A DNA stretch of 34,098 bases from QNFN01 sp964195335. Its GTDB lineage: Bacteria > Pseudomonadota > Gammaproteobacteria > QNFN01. Location of the stretch: the NCBI GenBank assembly GCA_964195335.1, contig CAXMPC010000174.1, forward strand, positions 1-34,098, written 5' to 3'. Of this stretch, positions 8,681 to 16,591 are shown piece after piece. The position numbers were made by a program, and so were the translations under genes. Below the pieces are notes generated by a model that was not told where the DNA came from, ran no database searches, and saw only the letters and a program-made list of their open reading frames with translations. How positions within the stretch are numbered: the stretch's first letter is position 1; each line of letters starts with the position of its first letter.

Positions 8681-8731
8681 CGGCGCTGATTTGAAGCTCA
8701 GCTTGCGGGCGCCTTATAAATGCAGCTAAAG
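8681..8731 (+). ncRNA. SAM-II (SAM-alpha) riboswitch aptamer upstream of metZ
   Basis: The segment follows the SAM-II class block by block. P1 is GGCGC (8682-8686) paired with GCGCC (8709-8713). The conserved loop TGATTTGA is at 8687-8694. A pyrimidine-flanked GCTTGC (8701-8706) can pair across the pseudoknot with GCAGC (8722-8726). The hallmark linker TATAAATGCAGCTAAAG spans 8715-8731. From memory, the crystallised marine metagenome SAM-II RNA (Gilbert et al. 2008) has GCGCUGAUUU...GCGCG..AUAAAUGUAGCUAAA, nearly the same string. SAM-II binds S-adenosylmethionine and normally turns off methionine/SAM synthesis genes. The next gene, metZ, is in that pathway, which supports the call independently. 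The class is described mostly from alphaproteobacteria. Confidence 0.92.
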
Positions 8732-8790
8732 CAGCGGCCCACAGGACCTGCTTTAGCCCCGTCGCTGAGCGGGTTTTTTTCTGCCCGCTC
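8725..8790 (+). promoter_or_regulatory. Probable riboswitch expression platform: competing hairpins
   Basis: GCTAAAGCAG (8725-8734) and CTGCTTTAGC (8748-8757) form a perfect 10-base inverted repeat with a 13-base loop. The left arm includes the 3' strand of the SAM-II pseudoknot, so this hairpin and the ligand-bound aptamer cannot coexist. Directly after it comes the terminator hairpin (8758-8773). GAGCGGG (8767-8773) can instead pair with CCCGCTC (8784-8790), a 7-base stem that places the T-tract in its loop and would prevent the terminator. How these three helices are coupled is inferred, not shown. Confidence 0.65.
8758..8780 (+). terminator. Intrinsic terminator in the metZ leader
   Basis: CCCGT (8758-8762) pairs with GCGGG (8769-8773), four GC pairs plus a T-G wobble, around a 6-base loop, followed immediately by seven T (8774-8780). 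It ends 43 bases before the metZ start and lies downstream of the SAM-II aptamer, as expected for transcriptional attenuation. The stem is short, so it may be a conditional rather than a strong terminator. Confidence 0.65.
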
Positions 8791-8823
8791 ATGGCCAGCG
8801 AATGGCGCCGTGGAGGGCGAATA

Positions 8824-10002
8824 ATGGAATACGACGACCTTGGATTCAGTACCCGCGCGGTACGCTGCGGTCACCGGCGCAGCCCCGAGGGTGAGCAGAG
8901 CGAACCGATCTACCTGACCTCGAGTTTCGTCTTCGCCGACGCGGCCGAGGCCGCGGCACGCTTCGCCGAGGAGGTGCCGGGCAACATCTACTCGCGCTTC
9001 ACCAACCCGACGGTGCGCGCCTTCGAAGAGCGCCTGGCGGTCCTTGAGGGGGGCGAGCGCTGCGTAGCGACGGCCTCCGGGATGGCGGCGATTCTCTCCA
9101 CCTGCATGGGCCTGCTCAAGGCGGGCGACCACATCGTCTCGTCACGCAGCCTGTTCGGCAGCACGGTCAGCCTGTTCGAGAAATACCTGAGCCGCTTTGG
9201 CATCGCCACCACCTTCGTTGACCCGTGCGATCTCGAGGCCTGGCAGCGAGCACTGCGCCCGGAGACCAGGTTGCTGTTCTTCGAGACGCCATCGAACCCG
9301 CTGACGGAACTGATCGATATCGCCATCCTGGCCGGTCTGGCGCACGACCACGGTGCCCTGCTGGCGGTCGACAATTGTTTCTGCACGCCGGCACTGCAAC
9401 GCCCGCTGGAGCACGGCGCCGACCTGGTGATCCACTCGGCGACCAAGTTTCTCGATGGCCAGGGGCGCTGCGTCGGCGGTGCCGTGGTCGGCAGCGAGGC
9501 GTTGTGCAGCGAGGTGCACGGCGTCATTCGCACCGCCGGTCCGGCGATGAGTCCGTTCAATGCCTGGGTGTTCCTCAAGGGCCTCGAAACGCTCAACCTG
9601 CGCATGCGCGCCCACAGTGCGGCAGCCGAGGAGCTGGCCCATTGGCTCGACGCCCAGCCGGCGGTCGAGAAGGTCAACTACCCGGGACTGGCCAGCCATC
9701 CGCAGCACGAGCTGGCGGTGCGTCAACAGCTCGGCTTCGGTGGCCTGTTGTCGTTCGAGGTCGCCAGTGGCCGCGGGGCGGCGTGGCGTGTCATAGATGC
9801 GGTCCGGGTGATCTCGATCACCGCCAACCTCGGTGACGCCAAGAGCACCATTACCCACCCGGCCAGCACCACCCATGGCCGCCTGAGCGCCACTCAGCGC
9901 GCCGAAATGGGCGTCCACGAGGGGTTGGTGAGGGTCTCCGTCGGTCTCGAGGAGGTGGAGGATCTGAAGGCCGATCTGGCGCACGGTCTGGCCCAGCTGT
10001 AA
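8824..10002 (+). CDS. metZ: O-succinylhomoserine sulfhydrylase MetZ
   Basis: PLP enzyme of the Cys/Met-metabolism family that makes homocysteine directly from O-succinylhomoserine and sulfide, bypassing cystathionine. The PLP lysine is Lys208 in HSATKFLDGQGR. ETPSNPL (154-160), VDNCFCTPALQRP (182-194), the SRFTNPT motif (57-63) and the ASTTHGRL and VGLE signatures near the end are present. At 392 residues it matches MetZ of Pseudomonas, which also lies behind purF; CGS or MetY cannot be wholly excluded from sequence alone. The frame is open from ATG 8791, but GGAGGG at 8811-8816 points to ATG 8824. Expression is probably controlled by SAM through the leader riboswitch. Confidence 0.94.
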   Translation: MEYDDLGFSTRAVRCGHRRSPEGEQSEPIYLTSSFVFADAAEAAARFAEEVPGNIYSRFTNPTVRAFEERLAVLEGGERCVATASGMAAILSTCMGLLKAGDHIVSSRSLFGSTVSLFEKYLSRFGIATTFVDPCDLEAWQRALRPETRLLFFETPSNPLTELIDIAILAGLAHDHGALLAVDNCFCTPALQRPLEHGADLVIHSATKFLDGQGRCVGGAVVGSEALCSEVHGVIRTAGPAMSPFNAWVFLKGLETLNLRMRAHSAAAEELAHWLDAQPAVEKVNYPGLASHPQHELAVRQQLGFGGLLSFEVASGRGAAWRVIDAVRVISITANLGDAKSTITHPASTTHGRLSATQRAEMGVHEGLVRVSVGLEEVEDLKADLAHGLAQL

Positions 10003-10063
10003 TCGTCCGGAAGGGCTCGGGGCGCGTGCTATAGTCGTTGAAACGGGGAGCCGGTCCGGCCAG

Positions 10064-12304
10064 TTGAAGAAGAAGAGAGATCACAGCTGGCGCCGTCGGC
10101 TGGTGCCGATGGCCGGCGGTGTCGTGATCACCCTGCTGGTGGTGCTGCTTCACCAGGCCGATAGCGGGGTGGCGCGAGCGGTTCGCGATCGCCTCGACTG
10201 GCTGGTCTACGATCTGCGTTTCAACCAGACCCTGCCCGATTCACCCACCCCCCATGCCGACGTGGTCGTCGTCGATATCGATGAAGCCGCGCTCGCCGCC
10301 GAGGGCCACTGGCCGTGGCCGCGCAACCGACTCGCCGACCTGATCGATCGCCTGGTCGAGGCCGGCGTGGTGGTGATCGGCTTTGACGTCGTTTTCGCCG
10401 AGGCCGAGGAAAACCCGACCGTGCGCGTGCTGCGCGATGCCGGGCCGCTGCTGGGGCCACGTGCCAGCGAGCTCGACACCCTGCTGGCCCCGGTGGTCGA
10501 CGAGATCGACGGTGACCGCCGCTTCGCGAAAAGCATCCTCGCCGCACGCGAGGCCGGCGTAGACGTCGTGCTCGGTTACGCGTTGACCCACGAGACGACC
10601 CGCGCCGGCCAGGTCGGGCCGCCACTGGAACTCTTTGCCTCCCCTTCTCTGGACGGACTCGGCCTGCCGGTGATGAGCGGGCATACCGCGAACATCCCCG
10701 TGCTGCAGGACGCGGCCGAGCACGCCGGCTTCTTCGTCTCCACGCCGGATGGCGATGGTGTCAACCGGCGCTACCCACTGCTGCTTGCCTACGAGGGCGC
10801 GGTCTACCCGTCGATGGCACTGGTGGTGGCCCGTCGCTTCCTGTTCGTCGAAGAGATCGCGCTCCTGACCACGCCGATCGCCGACGTCGAGGCGGTCGAG
10901 GCGGTCAGTCTCGATGGGGCGTTGCTGCCAACCGACGGTGGTGGGCACGTGATGATTCCCTATCGCGGCCCGCCACGAACCTTCGATTACGTCTCGGCCG
11001 GGGACGTGCTTCGCGGTGCGGCGGGGGCGGCGCTCGAAGGTCGAGTGGCGTTGATCGGCACCAGTGCCGTCGGCATGGTCGACATCCGCTCGACGCCGGT
11101 GAGCAGTGTCTACCCCGGGGTGGAGATCCACGCCACCGTCGCCGCCGGCATCATCGATGGCCGTTTCCCGTTCAAACCGCCGTGGGCCGACGGGGTCGAT
11201 ATCGTGCTGACGTTCGGCCTCGGACTGCTGCTGGCGCTGCTGCTGCCGTTTTCCGGGGCGCTGGTCTACGTTCTTGCCTCGGGGGTAGCCGCCGTGGCCG
11301 CGATCTGGATTAATATCTGGCTCTGGGTGGACCAGGCGTTCGTCACCTCCCTGGTCGGGCCGCTGCTGGTAGTCGCCGCGGTGACCACCTTCAACCTGGT
11401 CCATGGCTTCTTTACCGAGACGCTGGCGAAACGGCAGCTGAAGTCGATGTTCGGCCAGTACGTGCCGCCGCAGCTGGTCGACGAAATGAGCCGCAATCCC
11501 AAGGGCATCAGTGATGACGGTGAACGGCTTGAACTGACGGTGCTGTTTTGCGACATCCGCGGATTCACCACCATCTCCGAGCAGCTCACCGCGACCGAGC
11601 TCAAGGACCTGCTCAACCGCTTTTTCACGCCGATGACCGAGATCATCTTCGACCACCGCGGCACCATCGACAAATACGTCGGCGACATGATCATGGCCTT
11701 CTGGGGCGCGCCGCTGGAGGATCCGGATCACGCCCGCAACGCCATCGACACGGCACTGAGAATGCTGGAGAAGACCGAGGAGATGAGACGGGAGCTGGAG
11801 CTTCTCGGCTATCCCGAGGTCAACATCGGCGTCGGCCTCAACACGGGACCGATGAACGTCGGCAACATGGGTTCGCAGTTCCGTCGCTCGTATACCGTGC
11901 TCGGTGACTCGGTCAACCTCGGCTCGCGCCTCGAGGGACTGACCAAGTTCTACGGTGTGCAGCTGATCGTCGGCGAGCAGACCCACGCCGGCCAGGAGGC
12001 CTTCCTGTTCCGCCAACTCGACCGCGTGAAGGTCAAGGGCAAGAAAGAGCCGACCCGGATCTATACCCCGGTCTGCCGTCTGGCCGAGGCGACCAGCGAG
12101 GTGCGCGCCGAGCTGGCGGTCTACGAAAAGGCGCGCCGGGCCTACATCGAAAAGCGCTGGGACGAAGCCGAGGCCGGATTCAAGGAACTGCAGCAGCAGA
12201 GCGACGAGGTGATCTACGCCATCTATCTCGAGCGTCTCGCCCTGCTGCAGGCCGAGCCTCCGGGCCCCGACTGGGACGGCGTGTTCGTCCACACCTCCAA
12301 GTAG
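10064..12304 (+). CDS. CHASE2-domain membrane adenylate cyclase (class III)
   Basis: A 746-residue membrane protein: a basic start (KKKR), a first transmembrane helix (about 14-29), an extracytoplasmic CHASE2 sensor domain (about 35-340, with the typical VVVVDIDEAALA and GFDVVFAE), three transmembrane helices (about 378-445) and a cytoplasmic class III cyclase domain (about 488-650). Metal aspartates are Asp497 (FCDIRGF) and Asp541 (KYVGDMIMAFWG). Lys537 and the downstream DPDHA aspartate fit the adenine-selecting pair, and Asn618/Arg622 (VNLGSRLEG) are the transition-state residues, so ATP rather than GTP is the likely substrate and all key residues are present. A helical TPR-like tail follows. 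The start is a TTG at 10064; the nearest purine-rich site is 13 bases away, and ATG 10109 is an alternative that would remove the basic segment. The CHASE2 ligand is unknown. Confidence 0.9.
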   Translation: MKKKRDHSWRRRLVPMAGGVVITLLVVLLHQADSGVARAVRDRLDWLVYDLRFNQTLPDSPTPHADVVVVDIDEAALAAEGHWPWPRNRLADLIDRLVEAGVVVIGFDVVFAEAEENPTVRVLRDAGPLLGPRASELDTLLAPVVDEIDGDRRFAKSILAAREAGVDVVLGYALTHETTRAGQVGPPLELFASPSLDGLGLPVMSGHTANIPVLQDAAEHAGFFVSTPDGDGVNRRYPLLLAYEGAVYPSMALVVARRFLFVEEIALLTTPIADVEAVEAVSLDGALLPTDGGGHVMIPYRGPPRTFDYVSAGDVLRGAAGAALEGRVALIGTSAVGMVDIRSTPVSSVYPGVEIHATVAAGIIDGRFPFKPPWADGVDIVLTFGLGLLLALLLPFSGALVYVLASGVAAVAAIWINIWLWVDQAFVTSLVGPLLVVAAVTTFNLVHGFFTETLAKRQLKSMFGQYVPPQLVDEMSRNPKGISDDGERLELTVLFCDIRGFTTISEQLTATELKDLLNRFFTPMTEIIFDHRGTIDKYVGDMIMAFWGAPLEDPDHARNAIDTALRMLEKTEEMRRELELLGYPEVNIGVGLNTGPMNVGNMGSQFRRSYTVLGDSVNLGSRLEGLTKFYGVQLIVGEQTHAGQEAFLFRQLDRVKVKGKKEPTRIYTPVCRLAEATSEVRAELAVYEKARRAYIEKRWDEAEAGFKELQQQSDEVIYAIYLERLALLQAEPPGPDWDGVFVHTSK

Positions 12305-12313
12305 CGACACAAG

Positions 12314-13522
12314 ATGCCCGGGACGCAGATCGCGCGCGCGCTGCGCCACCGGAACTTCCGCTGCTTCTTTGCCGGCCAGCTCGCCTCGCTCAGTGGTTCC
12401 TGGGTGCAACTGACCGCCCAGGCCTGGCTGGTCTACCGACTGACCGACTCGAGCCTCTGGCTCGGCCTGGTGGCGTTCGTCGGCCTGCTGCCGATCCTGC
12501 TGTTCGGCATCCCGGCCGGTAGTGTCGCCGACCGCGTCTCGCGCCACCGCCTGCTGCTGCTGGTGCACATCGCGGCGTTGCTCCAGGCGGTGGTGCTGGC
12601 GGCATTGACCCTGAGCGGCAACATAACGGTATTCCAGGTGATGGTCCTTGCGGCGCTCCTCGGCATCACGCAGGCGTTCGAGATGCCCGCCCGCCAGGCC
12701 TTTATTGCCGAACTGGTGCCGCGTGAGGATCTGCCCAACGCCATCGCCCTCAACTCAGCGCTGTTTAATGCCGCACGTTTCATCGGCCCGGCGCTGGCCG
12801 GGGTGATCGTCGCCACGGCCGGAGAGGGCTGGGCCTTCGCGCTCAACGCGGCCAGCTTCGCCGCCATCGTCATCGCCCTGCTGGCGATGGACGGTTCGGT
12901 CCGTGCACCACGTACATCGGTCAACCATCCTGGCGACGGCTTCTGGTCCGGCGTGCACCACGTGCGCGCCGACCCGCTGCTGCGCCGAGTGATGCTGATG
13001 GTGATGATGGCGAGCCTGGTCGGTCTGCCGTTCTCGCTTTTGATGCCGGTGGTGGCGCGAGATATCTATGGCGGTGCCGCCGGTCTGCTCGGGGCGCTGT
13101 TGGCGGCCAACGGAGCAGGTGCCTTCTGCGCCGCGCTCTGGCTCGCCGCGCGGGCGAGCACCGAGGGGCAGGAGCTGGCCATCGGTGCGGCGGCACTGGG
13201 TGCCGGTGCGGCGCTGCTGCTGTTCGCCTCGACCCCGCCACCGGTGCTGGCGCTGCTGCTGCTGGCGGCGATCGGATTCGCCTTCACCACCCTGGTCGCG
13301 TCGTGCAACACCGCGCTGCAGCTACGGGCACCGGATCGCCTGCGTGGCCGGATCATGGCGCTGTTCAGCGTGCTCTTCGTCGGCCTGTTCCCGCTGGGCA
13401 ACCTGCTTGCCGGAAGCCTTGCCGAGTGGTTGGGGCCGCGCCCGGTGATCGCACTGTTTGGCGGCTGTTGTCTGCTCGCCGGTGCGCTCTACCAGGCGCG
13501 TCGCCATCTCGCTACCGGCTAG
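12314..13522 (+). CDS. MFS transporter (MFS_3 / EntS-like exporter family)
   Basis: A 402-residue polytopic protein with about 12 hydrophobic helices. The N-terminus ALRHRNFRCFFAGQLASLSG and the loop AGSVADRVSRHR between helices 2 and 3 are typical of the MFS_3 (DUF894, 'transmembrane secretion effector') group that includes the enterobactin exporter EntS. Further family blocks are FEMPARQAFIAELV and ALNSALFNAARFIGPALAG. The substrate cannot be read from sequence. It starts 9 bases after the cyclase stop, so both are probably on one mRNA. Its TAG overlaps the stop of the convergent phosphodiesterase gene within CTAG. Confidence 0.88.
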   Translation: MPGTQIARALRHRNFRCFFAGQLASLSGSWVQLTAQAWLVYRLTDSSLWLGLVAFVGLLPILLFGIPAGSVADRVSRHRLLLLVHIAALLQAVVLAALTLSGNITVFQVMVLAALLGITQAFEMPARQAFIAELVPREDLPNAIALNSALFNAARFIGPALAGVIVATAGEGWAFALNAASFAAIVIALLAMDGSVRAPRTSVNHPGDGFWSGVHHVRADPLLRRVMLMVMMASLVGLPFSLLMPVVARDIYGGAAGLLGALLAANGAGAFCAALWLAARASTEGQELAIGAAALGAGAALLLFASTPPPVLALLLLAAIGFAFTTLVASCNTALQLRAPDRLRGRIMALFSVLFVGLFPLGNLLAGSLAEWLGPRPVIALFGGCCLLAGALYQARRHLATG

Positions 13523-14322
13523 ATTGGTACCCGCCTGACGCGCGTACGGATGCGGCCGTCCGGACGGAGTTCCAGCGTGCGCCAGCCCGGCGCCACCGGG
13601 TCGACTTCCGGTTGTTCGGTCTGCGGCACGAACTGGACGCAGGTCGATGGGGTGGCGAAATGGCGCACTCCGCGCCGCCGCTTTTCGAACGCCTGGTGGA
13701 CGTGGCCGAACAGCACGCCTCGTACGTTGTGGTGGCGCTTGAGCAGCTCCAGCAGCCGGGGGCCGTTGTCGAGGGCGATGGCGTCGAGCCACGGACTGTC
13801 GATCGGCAGCGGCGGATGGTGCAGGACCACCATTGTGTGGTGCCCAGGTGCTGCCGCCAGGCGCAATTCCAGCCACTCGAGCTGGTGCCGATCAAGATGG
13901 CCGGCGGACTGTCCTGGAATGCTCGAATCGAGTAACAGCAGTTGCCACTGGCCGTGCTCCAGCGCCGTGACGCGCGCCTCGCCAGTGGTGTGGAAATGCG
14001 CGGCCAACCGGGATGGGTCGTCATGGTTGCCCGGTAGCGCGTGCACCCATCCGTCGGCACCGAGAGCGTCGAGATCGCGGCGCAGGCGGGCATAGGCCAC
14101 GGCCTCACCACACTCGGCGACATCACCGGTCAGCAGCAGCAGATCAGCGTTGGCCAGATCGCGATGCACGGCGGCGAGGACGGCGCGGCAGGTCGCCCCG
14201 GTATCGACACCGCGCAGGCGCGCGCCCGGATCGCCGAGCAGGTGCAGATCGGTCAACTGGACGACGCGGAGTATGGCGTCGTCGGCCTGGTTGACGCTGG
14301 CGCTGGGGCGGGAGAGGACCAT
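13519..14322 (-). CDS. cpdA: Metallophosphoesterase, 3',5'-cAMP phosphodiesterase CpdA type
   Basis: A 267-residue calcineurin-like phosphoesterase with all five metal motifs in order: Asp25 and His27 (LTDLHLLG), Asp67 (TGDVAE), Asn99-His100 (PGNHDD), a histidine in VLHHPPLP, and GHVH near residue 210. This arrangement and length match CpdA (Icc), which hydrolyses cAMP to AMP. Ydc-like or other class III phosphodiesterases are alternatives, because the family is broad. An adenylate cyclase lies two genes away in convergent orientation, which makes a cAMP role more plausible. A TAGAGT hexamer stands only six bases before the ATG on the minus strand, so a nearly leaderless mRNA is possible, but no matching -35 is clear. 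Confidence 0.82.
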   Translation of the reverse strand: MVLSRPSASVNQADDAILRVVQLTDLHLLGDPGARLRGVDTGATCRAVLAAVHRDLANADLLLLTGDVAECGEAVAYARLRRDLDALGADGWVHALPGNHDDPSRLAAHFHTTGEARVTALEHGQWQLLLLDSSIPGQSAGHLDRHQLEWLELRLAAAPGHHTMVVLHHPPLPIDSPWLDAIALDNGPRLLELLKRHHNVRGVLFGHVHQAFEKRRRGVRHFATPSTCVQFVPQTEQPEVDPVAPGWRTLELRPDGRIRTRVRRVPI

Positions 14323-14504
14323 GGGCCGACTCTAGCGCGTTGACGACTCGGGAACGACCGCTGTGGGCAGCATGGCCACTTCCGGAAAGTTGGCGGATGT
14401 CCTGTGCGGCAGCAAAGATCGAAGCAGGGGAAACACTGTGCGCGACCTGGCACGGCTGCTACGATGGCCGGCCCCGACCCTGCGGTTGCTGCCTGCGCGA
14501 GACC

Positions 14505-15164
14505 ATGACCGGAAAAACCCTGCCCATGAACGAGGCGCTCGAGGGTTATTTGCGCTCGGTGTCATTGCGCGAGCCCGGCATCCAGCGCCGGTTACGCAAG
14601 GAGACGGCGGAACTGCCCGAAGCGCGCTACCAGGTCGCGCCCGAGCAGGGCCAGTTCCTGCAGCTGCTGGTCAAGTTGATCGGCGCCAAACGGGTGCTGG
14701 AGATCGGCACCTACACTGGCTACAGCGCGCTGTGGATGGCCGAGGCCCTGCCGGAGGATGGCCGCCTGGTCACCTGCGATATCAGCAAGGAGTGGACCGA
14801 TATCGCGGCCCGCTACTGGCAGGAAGCCGGGGTAGCCGAGCGCATCGAGTTACGCCTCGGACCGGCGACGGAGACGCTCGACGCCCTGATCGAGGAGCAA
14901 CGTGGCCATTACGACCTGGCCTTCATCGATGCCGACAAGGCGAGTTACGAGGGCTATTACGAGGCGTGCCTGAAACTGCTGCACGGCGGTGGCTTGGTGG
15001 TCGCCGACAACACCCTGTGGTCGGGTCGTGTTGCCGACCCCTCGATCGATGACGAGGACACCGAGGCGATGCGCCAGTTCAATCAGAAACTGCATGCCGA
15101 CGAGCGTGTCGATGTCAGCCTGCTGCCGCTGGCCGATGGCGTGACGCTCGCGCGCAAGCGCTGA
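14505..15164 (+). CDS. Class I SAM-dependent O-methyltransferase (caffeoyl-CoA/catechol OMT-like)
   Basis: Methyltransferase_3 family protein. The SAM-binding loop VLEIGTYTGYS is at about 64-74, the acidic end of strand 2 at CDIS, and the divalent metal site is suggested by FIDADK (Asp142) and ADN (Asp168-Asn169). The SAM-binding loop and metal motifs follow the order seen in cation-dependent O-methyltransferases such as caffeoyl-CoA OMT and bacterial homologues with loose catechol substrates. The frame is open upstream to 14340, but the extra 55 residues have no family similarity and are Cys/Arg-rich, so ATG 14505 (219 residues) is preferred; ATG 14526 is also possible. No good ribosome binding site marks either. 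The 182 bases between cpdA and this start hold only weak promoter-like hexamers. Confidence 0.88.
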   Translation: MTGKTLPMNEALEGYLRSVSLREPGIQRRLRKETAELPEARYQVAPEQGQFLQLLVKLIGAKRVLEIGTYTGYSALWMAEALPEDGRLVTCDISKEWTDIAARYWQEAGVAERIELRLGPATETLDALIEEQRGHYDLAFIDADKASYEGYYEACLKLLHGGGLVVADNTLWSGRVADPSIDDEDTEAMRQFNQKLHADERVDVSLLPLADGVTLARKR

Positions 15165-15196
15165 CCGCGTTCAACTCATCTACCGGGAGGCGCCAT

Positions 15197-15565
15197 ATGG
15201 CCTACGACCCGAACAACATCTTCGCCCGTATCCTGCGCGGCGAACTGCCGTGCAACAAGGTCTACGAGGACGACCACGCACTCGCCTTCCACGACATCGC
15301 GCCCCAGGCCCCGGTGCACGTGCTGGTGATCCCGAAGGGCGACTACATCTCCCAGGACGACTTCGCCGCCAAAGCACCTGACGCCCTGGTGGCCGGCTTC
15401 TACCGCGCTGTCGGAACGGTCGCTCGCGACCTCGGCCTGGTCGAGGCCGGTTACCGCTTCCTGGCCAACACCGGGGTTGACGCCCACCAGGAGGTGGCGC
15501 ACTTCCACGTGCACATCTTTGCCGGCCGCGACCTGGGTCGGATGATCAAGCGTTTCGACAACTGA
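15197..15565 (+). CDS. HIT family nucleotide-binding protein (HinT-like)
   Basis: A 122-residue histidine-triad protein. The triad HFHVHIF is at 102-107, preceded by the substrate-loop histidine in DAHQEVAHF and by PVHVLVIPK at 39-47. The N-terminus NNIFARILRGELP is that of the HinT/PKCI branch, enzymes that hydrolyse purine nucleoside phosphoramidates and aminoacyl-AMP. GGGAGG upstream of the ATG is a good ribosome binding site. It lies 32 bases after the methyltransferase and 13 before gloA, so the three may be one transcript. Confidence 0.93.
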   Translation: MAYDPNNIFARILRGELPCNKVYEDDHALAFHDIAPQAPVHVLVIPKGDYISQDDFAAKAPDALVAGFYRAVGTVARDLGLVEAGYRFLANTGVDAHQEVAHFHVHIFAGRDLGRMIKRFDN

Positions 15566-15578
15566 CCGGAGAAGAGCC

Positions 15579-15968
15579 ATGCGCATCCTCCATACGATGC
15601 TTCGCACTGCCGATCTCGACCGCTCGATCGGTTTCTACACCGAGGTGCTCGGCATGCAGCTGACCCGGCGACAGGAGTACCCGGACGGGGAGTTCACGCT
15701 CGCCTTCCTCGGTTTCACCGACGATCCCGATGGTCCGGTGATCGAACTGACCTACAACTGGGGCGTCGACAGCTACGAACTCGGCGACGGCTACGGCCAT
15801 GTCGCTATCGAGGTCGACGACGTCTACCAGGCCTGTGAAGCCATCCGTGAACGCGGTGGCAAGATCCTCCGTGATGCCGGGCCGATGAACGCCGGCACCA
15901 CCATCATCGCCTTCGTCGAGGACCCGGACGGTTACCCGATCGAGTTGATCGGCGCCAGGGACAACTGA
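15579..15968 (+). CDS. gloA: Lactoylglutathione lyase (glyoxalase I)
   Basis: A 129-residue VOC-fold enzyme that converts the methylglyoxal-glutathione hemithioacetal to S-lactoylglutathione. The four metal ligands His5, Glu56, His74 and Glu122 occupy exactly the positions known for E. coli GloA, which is a nickel enzyme; the short form without extra loops suggests Ni/Co rather than zinc preference. RILHTMLRTADLDRSIGFYTEVLGM is the standard start. GGAGAAGAG before the ATG is a good ribosome binding site. Whether glyoxalase II is present cannot be seen here. Confidence 0.95.
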   Translation: MRILHTMLRTADLDRSIGFYTEVLGMQLTRRQEYPDGEFTLAFLGFTDDPDGPVIELTYNWGVDSYELGDGYGHVAIEVDDVYQACEAIRERGGKILRDAGPMNAGTTIIAFVEDPDGYPIELIGARDN

Positions 15969-15982
15969 GGCAGGCGGCCGCG

Positions 15983-16579
15983 ATGGCCGCCGAGACCGCC
16001 TACCTGGTCATCGGTGCCGGCATGCTGGTCGCGGGTGGCGTCTGGGTGTTCTGCCTGCGCCTGCTGCTGCGACAGCGCAGCTGGCCCGTGGTGGAAAGCG
16101 GCCACTGGAGCCTCTCCGGTCTCGGGGTCGAACAGGCCCTGGGTCGTGCGCTCTACCTGGTTGCGGGCCAGACCCGGGTGCACCGGCGCGGCGATCATGG
16201 CCTGGTGATGGCGCTCGGCGGCTGCGAGGCCCGGATCGGTTTCACGCCCGAGCCCACCGGCGTGGATCTGGCGGTGGAACTCGACTGGGTCCGCGGCGCG
16301 CGCATGTTCGGCTTCCTGATGGGCCTGCTGGTGCTGGTCGTGCAGCCGGCGGTGATCATCGGTATCGGTGGCGCGTTATGGCACTGGATCGCCAGCGACG
16401 CCACCGACGAGGGGCGCCGCTCGGCGCTGCAGGTGGTGCAGATCGCCCACGTCCTCTGGCCGCCGTTCCTGGTTTACGGCATCCACCGTTACCTGAGGCG
16501 TCAATCGCGGCAGGTGATCGACCAGCTGGTCACCGAGCTGCGCAGCGATGAGAGTGAGCAGATGCGGGCCGAGGGCTGA
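15983..16579 (+). CDS. Uncharacterised membrane protein
   Basis: A 198-residue protein that I cannot assign to a family. It has an N-terminal hydrophobic helix (about 5-29), a soluble stretch of about 75 residues, two further hydrophobic segments (about 106-132 and 147-165) and a basic-then-acidic tail (RRQSRQVID...RSDESEQMRAEG). GAGGCAGGCGG before the ATG at 15983 supports translation, and the spacing of 14 bases after gloA suggests co-transcription. It is convergent with the DUF1841 gene, with only 12 bases between the stops and no clear bidirectional terminator. Confidence 0.75.
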   Translation: MAAETAYLVIGAGMLVAGGVWVFCLRLLLRQRSWPVVESGHWSLSGLGVEQALGRALYLVAGQTRVHRRGDHGLVMALGGCEARIGFTPEPTGVDLAVELDWVRGARMFGFLMGLLVLVVQPAVIIGIGGALWHWIASDATDEGRRSALQVVQIAHVLWPPFLVYGIHRYLRRQSRQVIDQLVTELRSDESEQMRAEG

Positions 16580-16591
16580 TCGCTCGCCGCT

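Noticed and set aside
10241..12568. Minus-strand open frame of 775 codons opposite the adenylate cyclase
   Set aside because: Shadow of a well-supported gene; its translation is Gln/His/Arg-rich and unlike any family I know.
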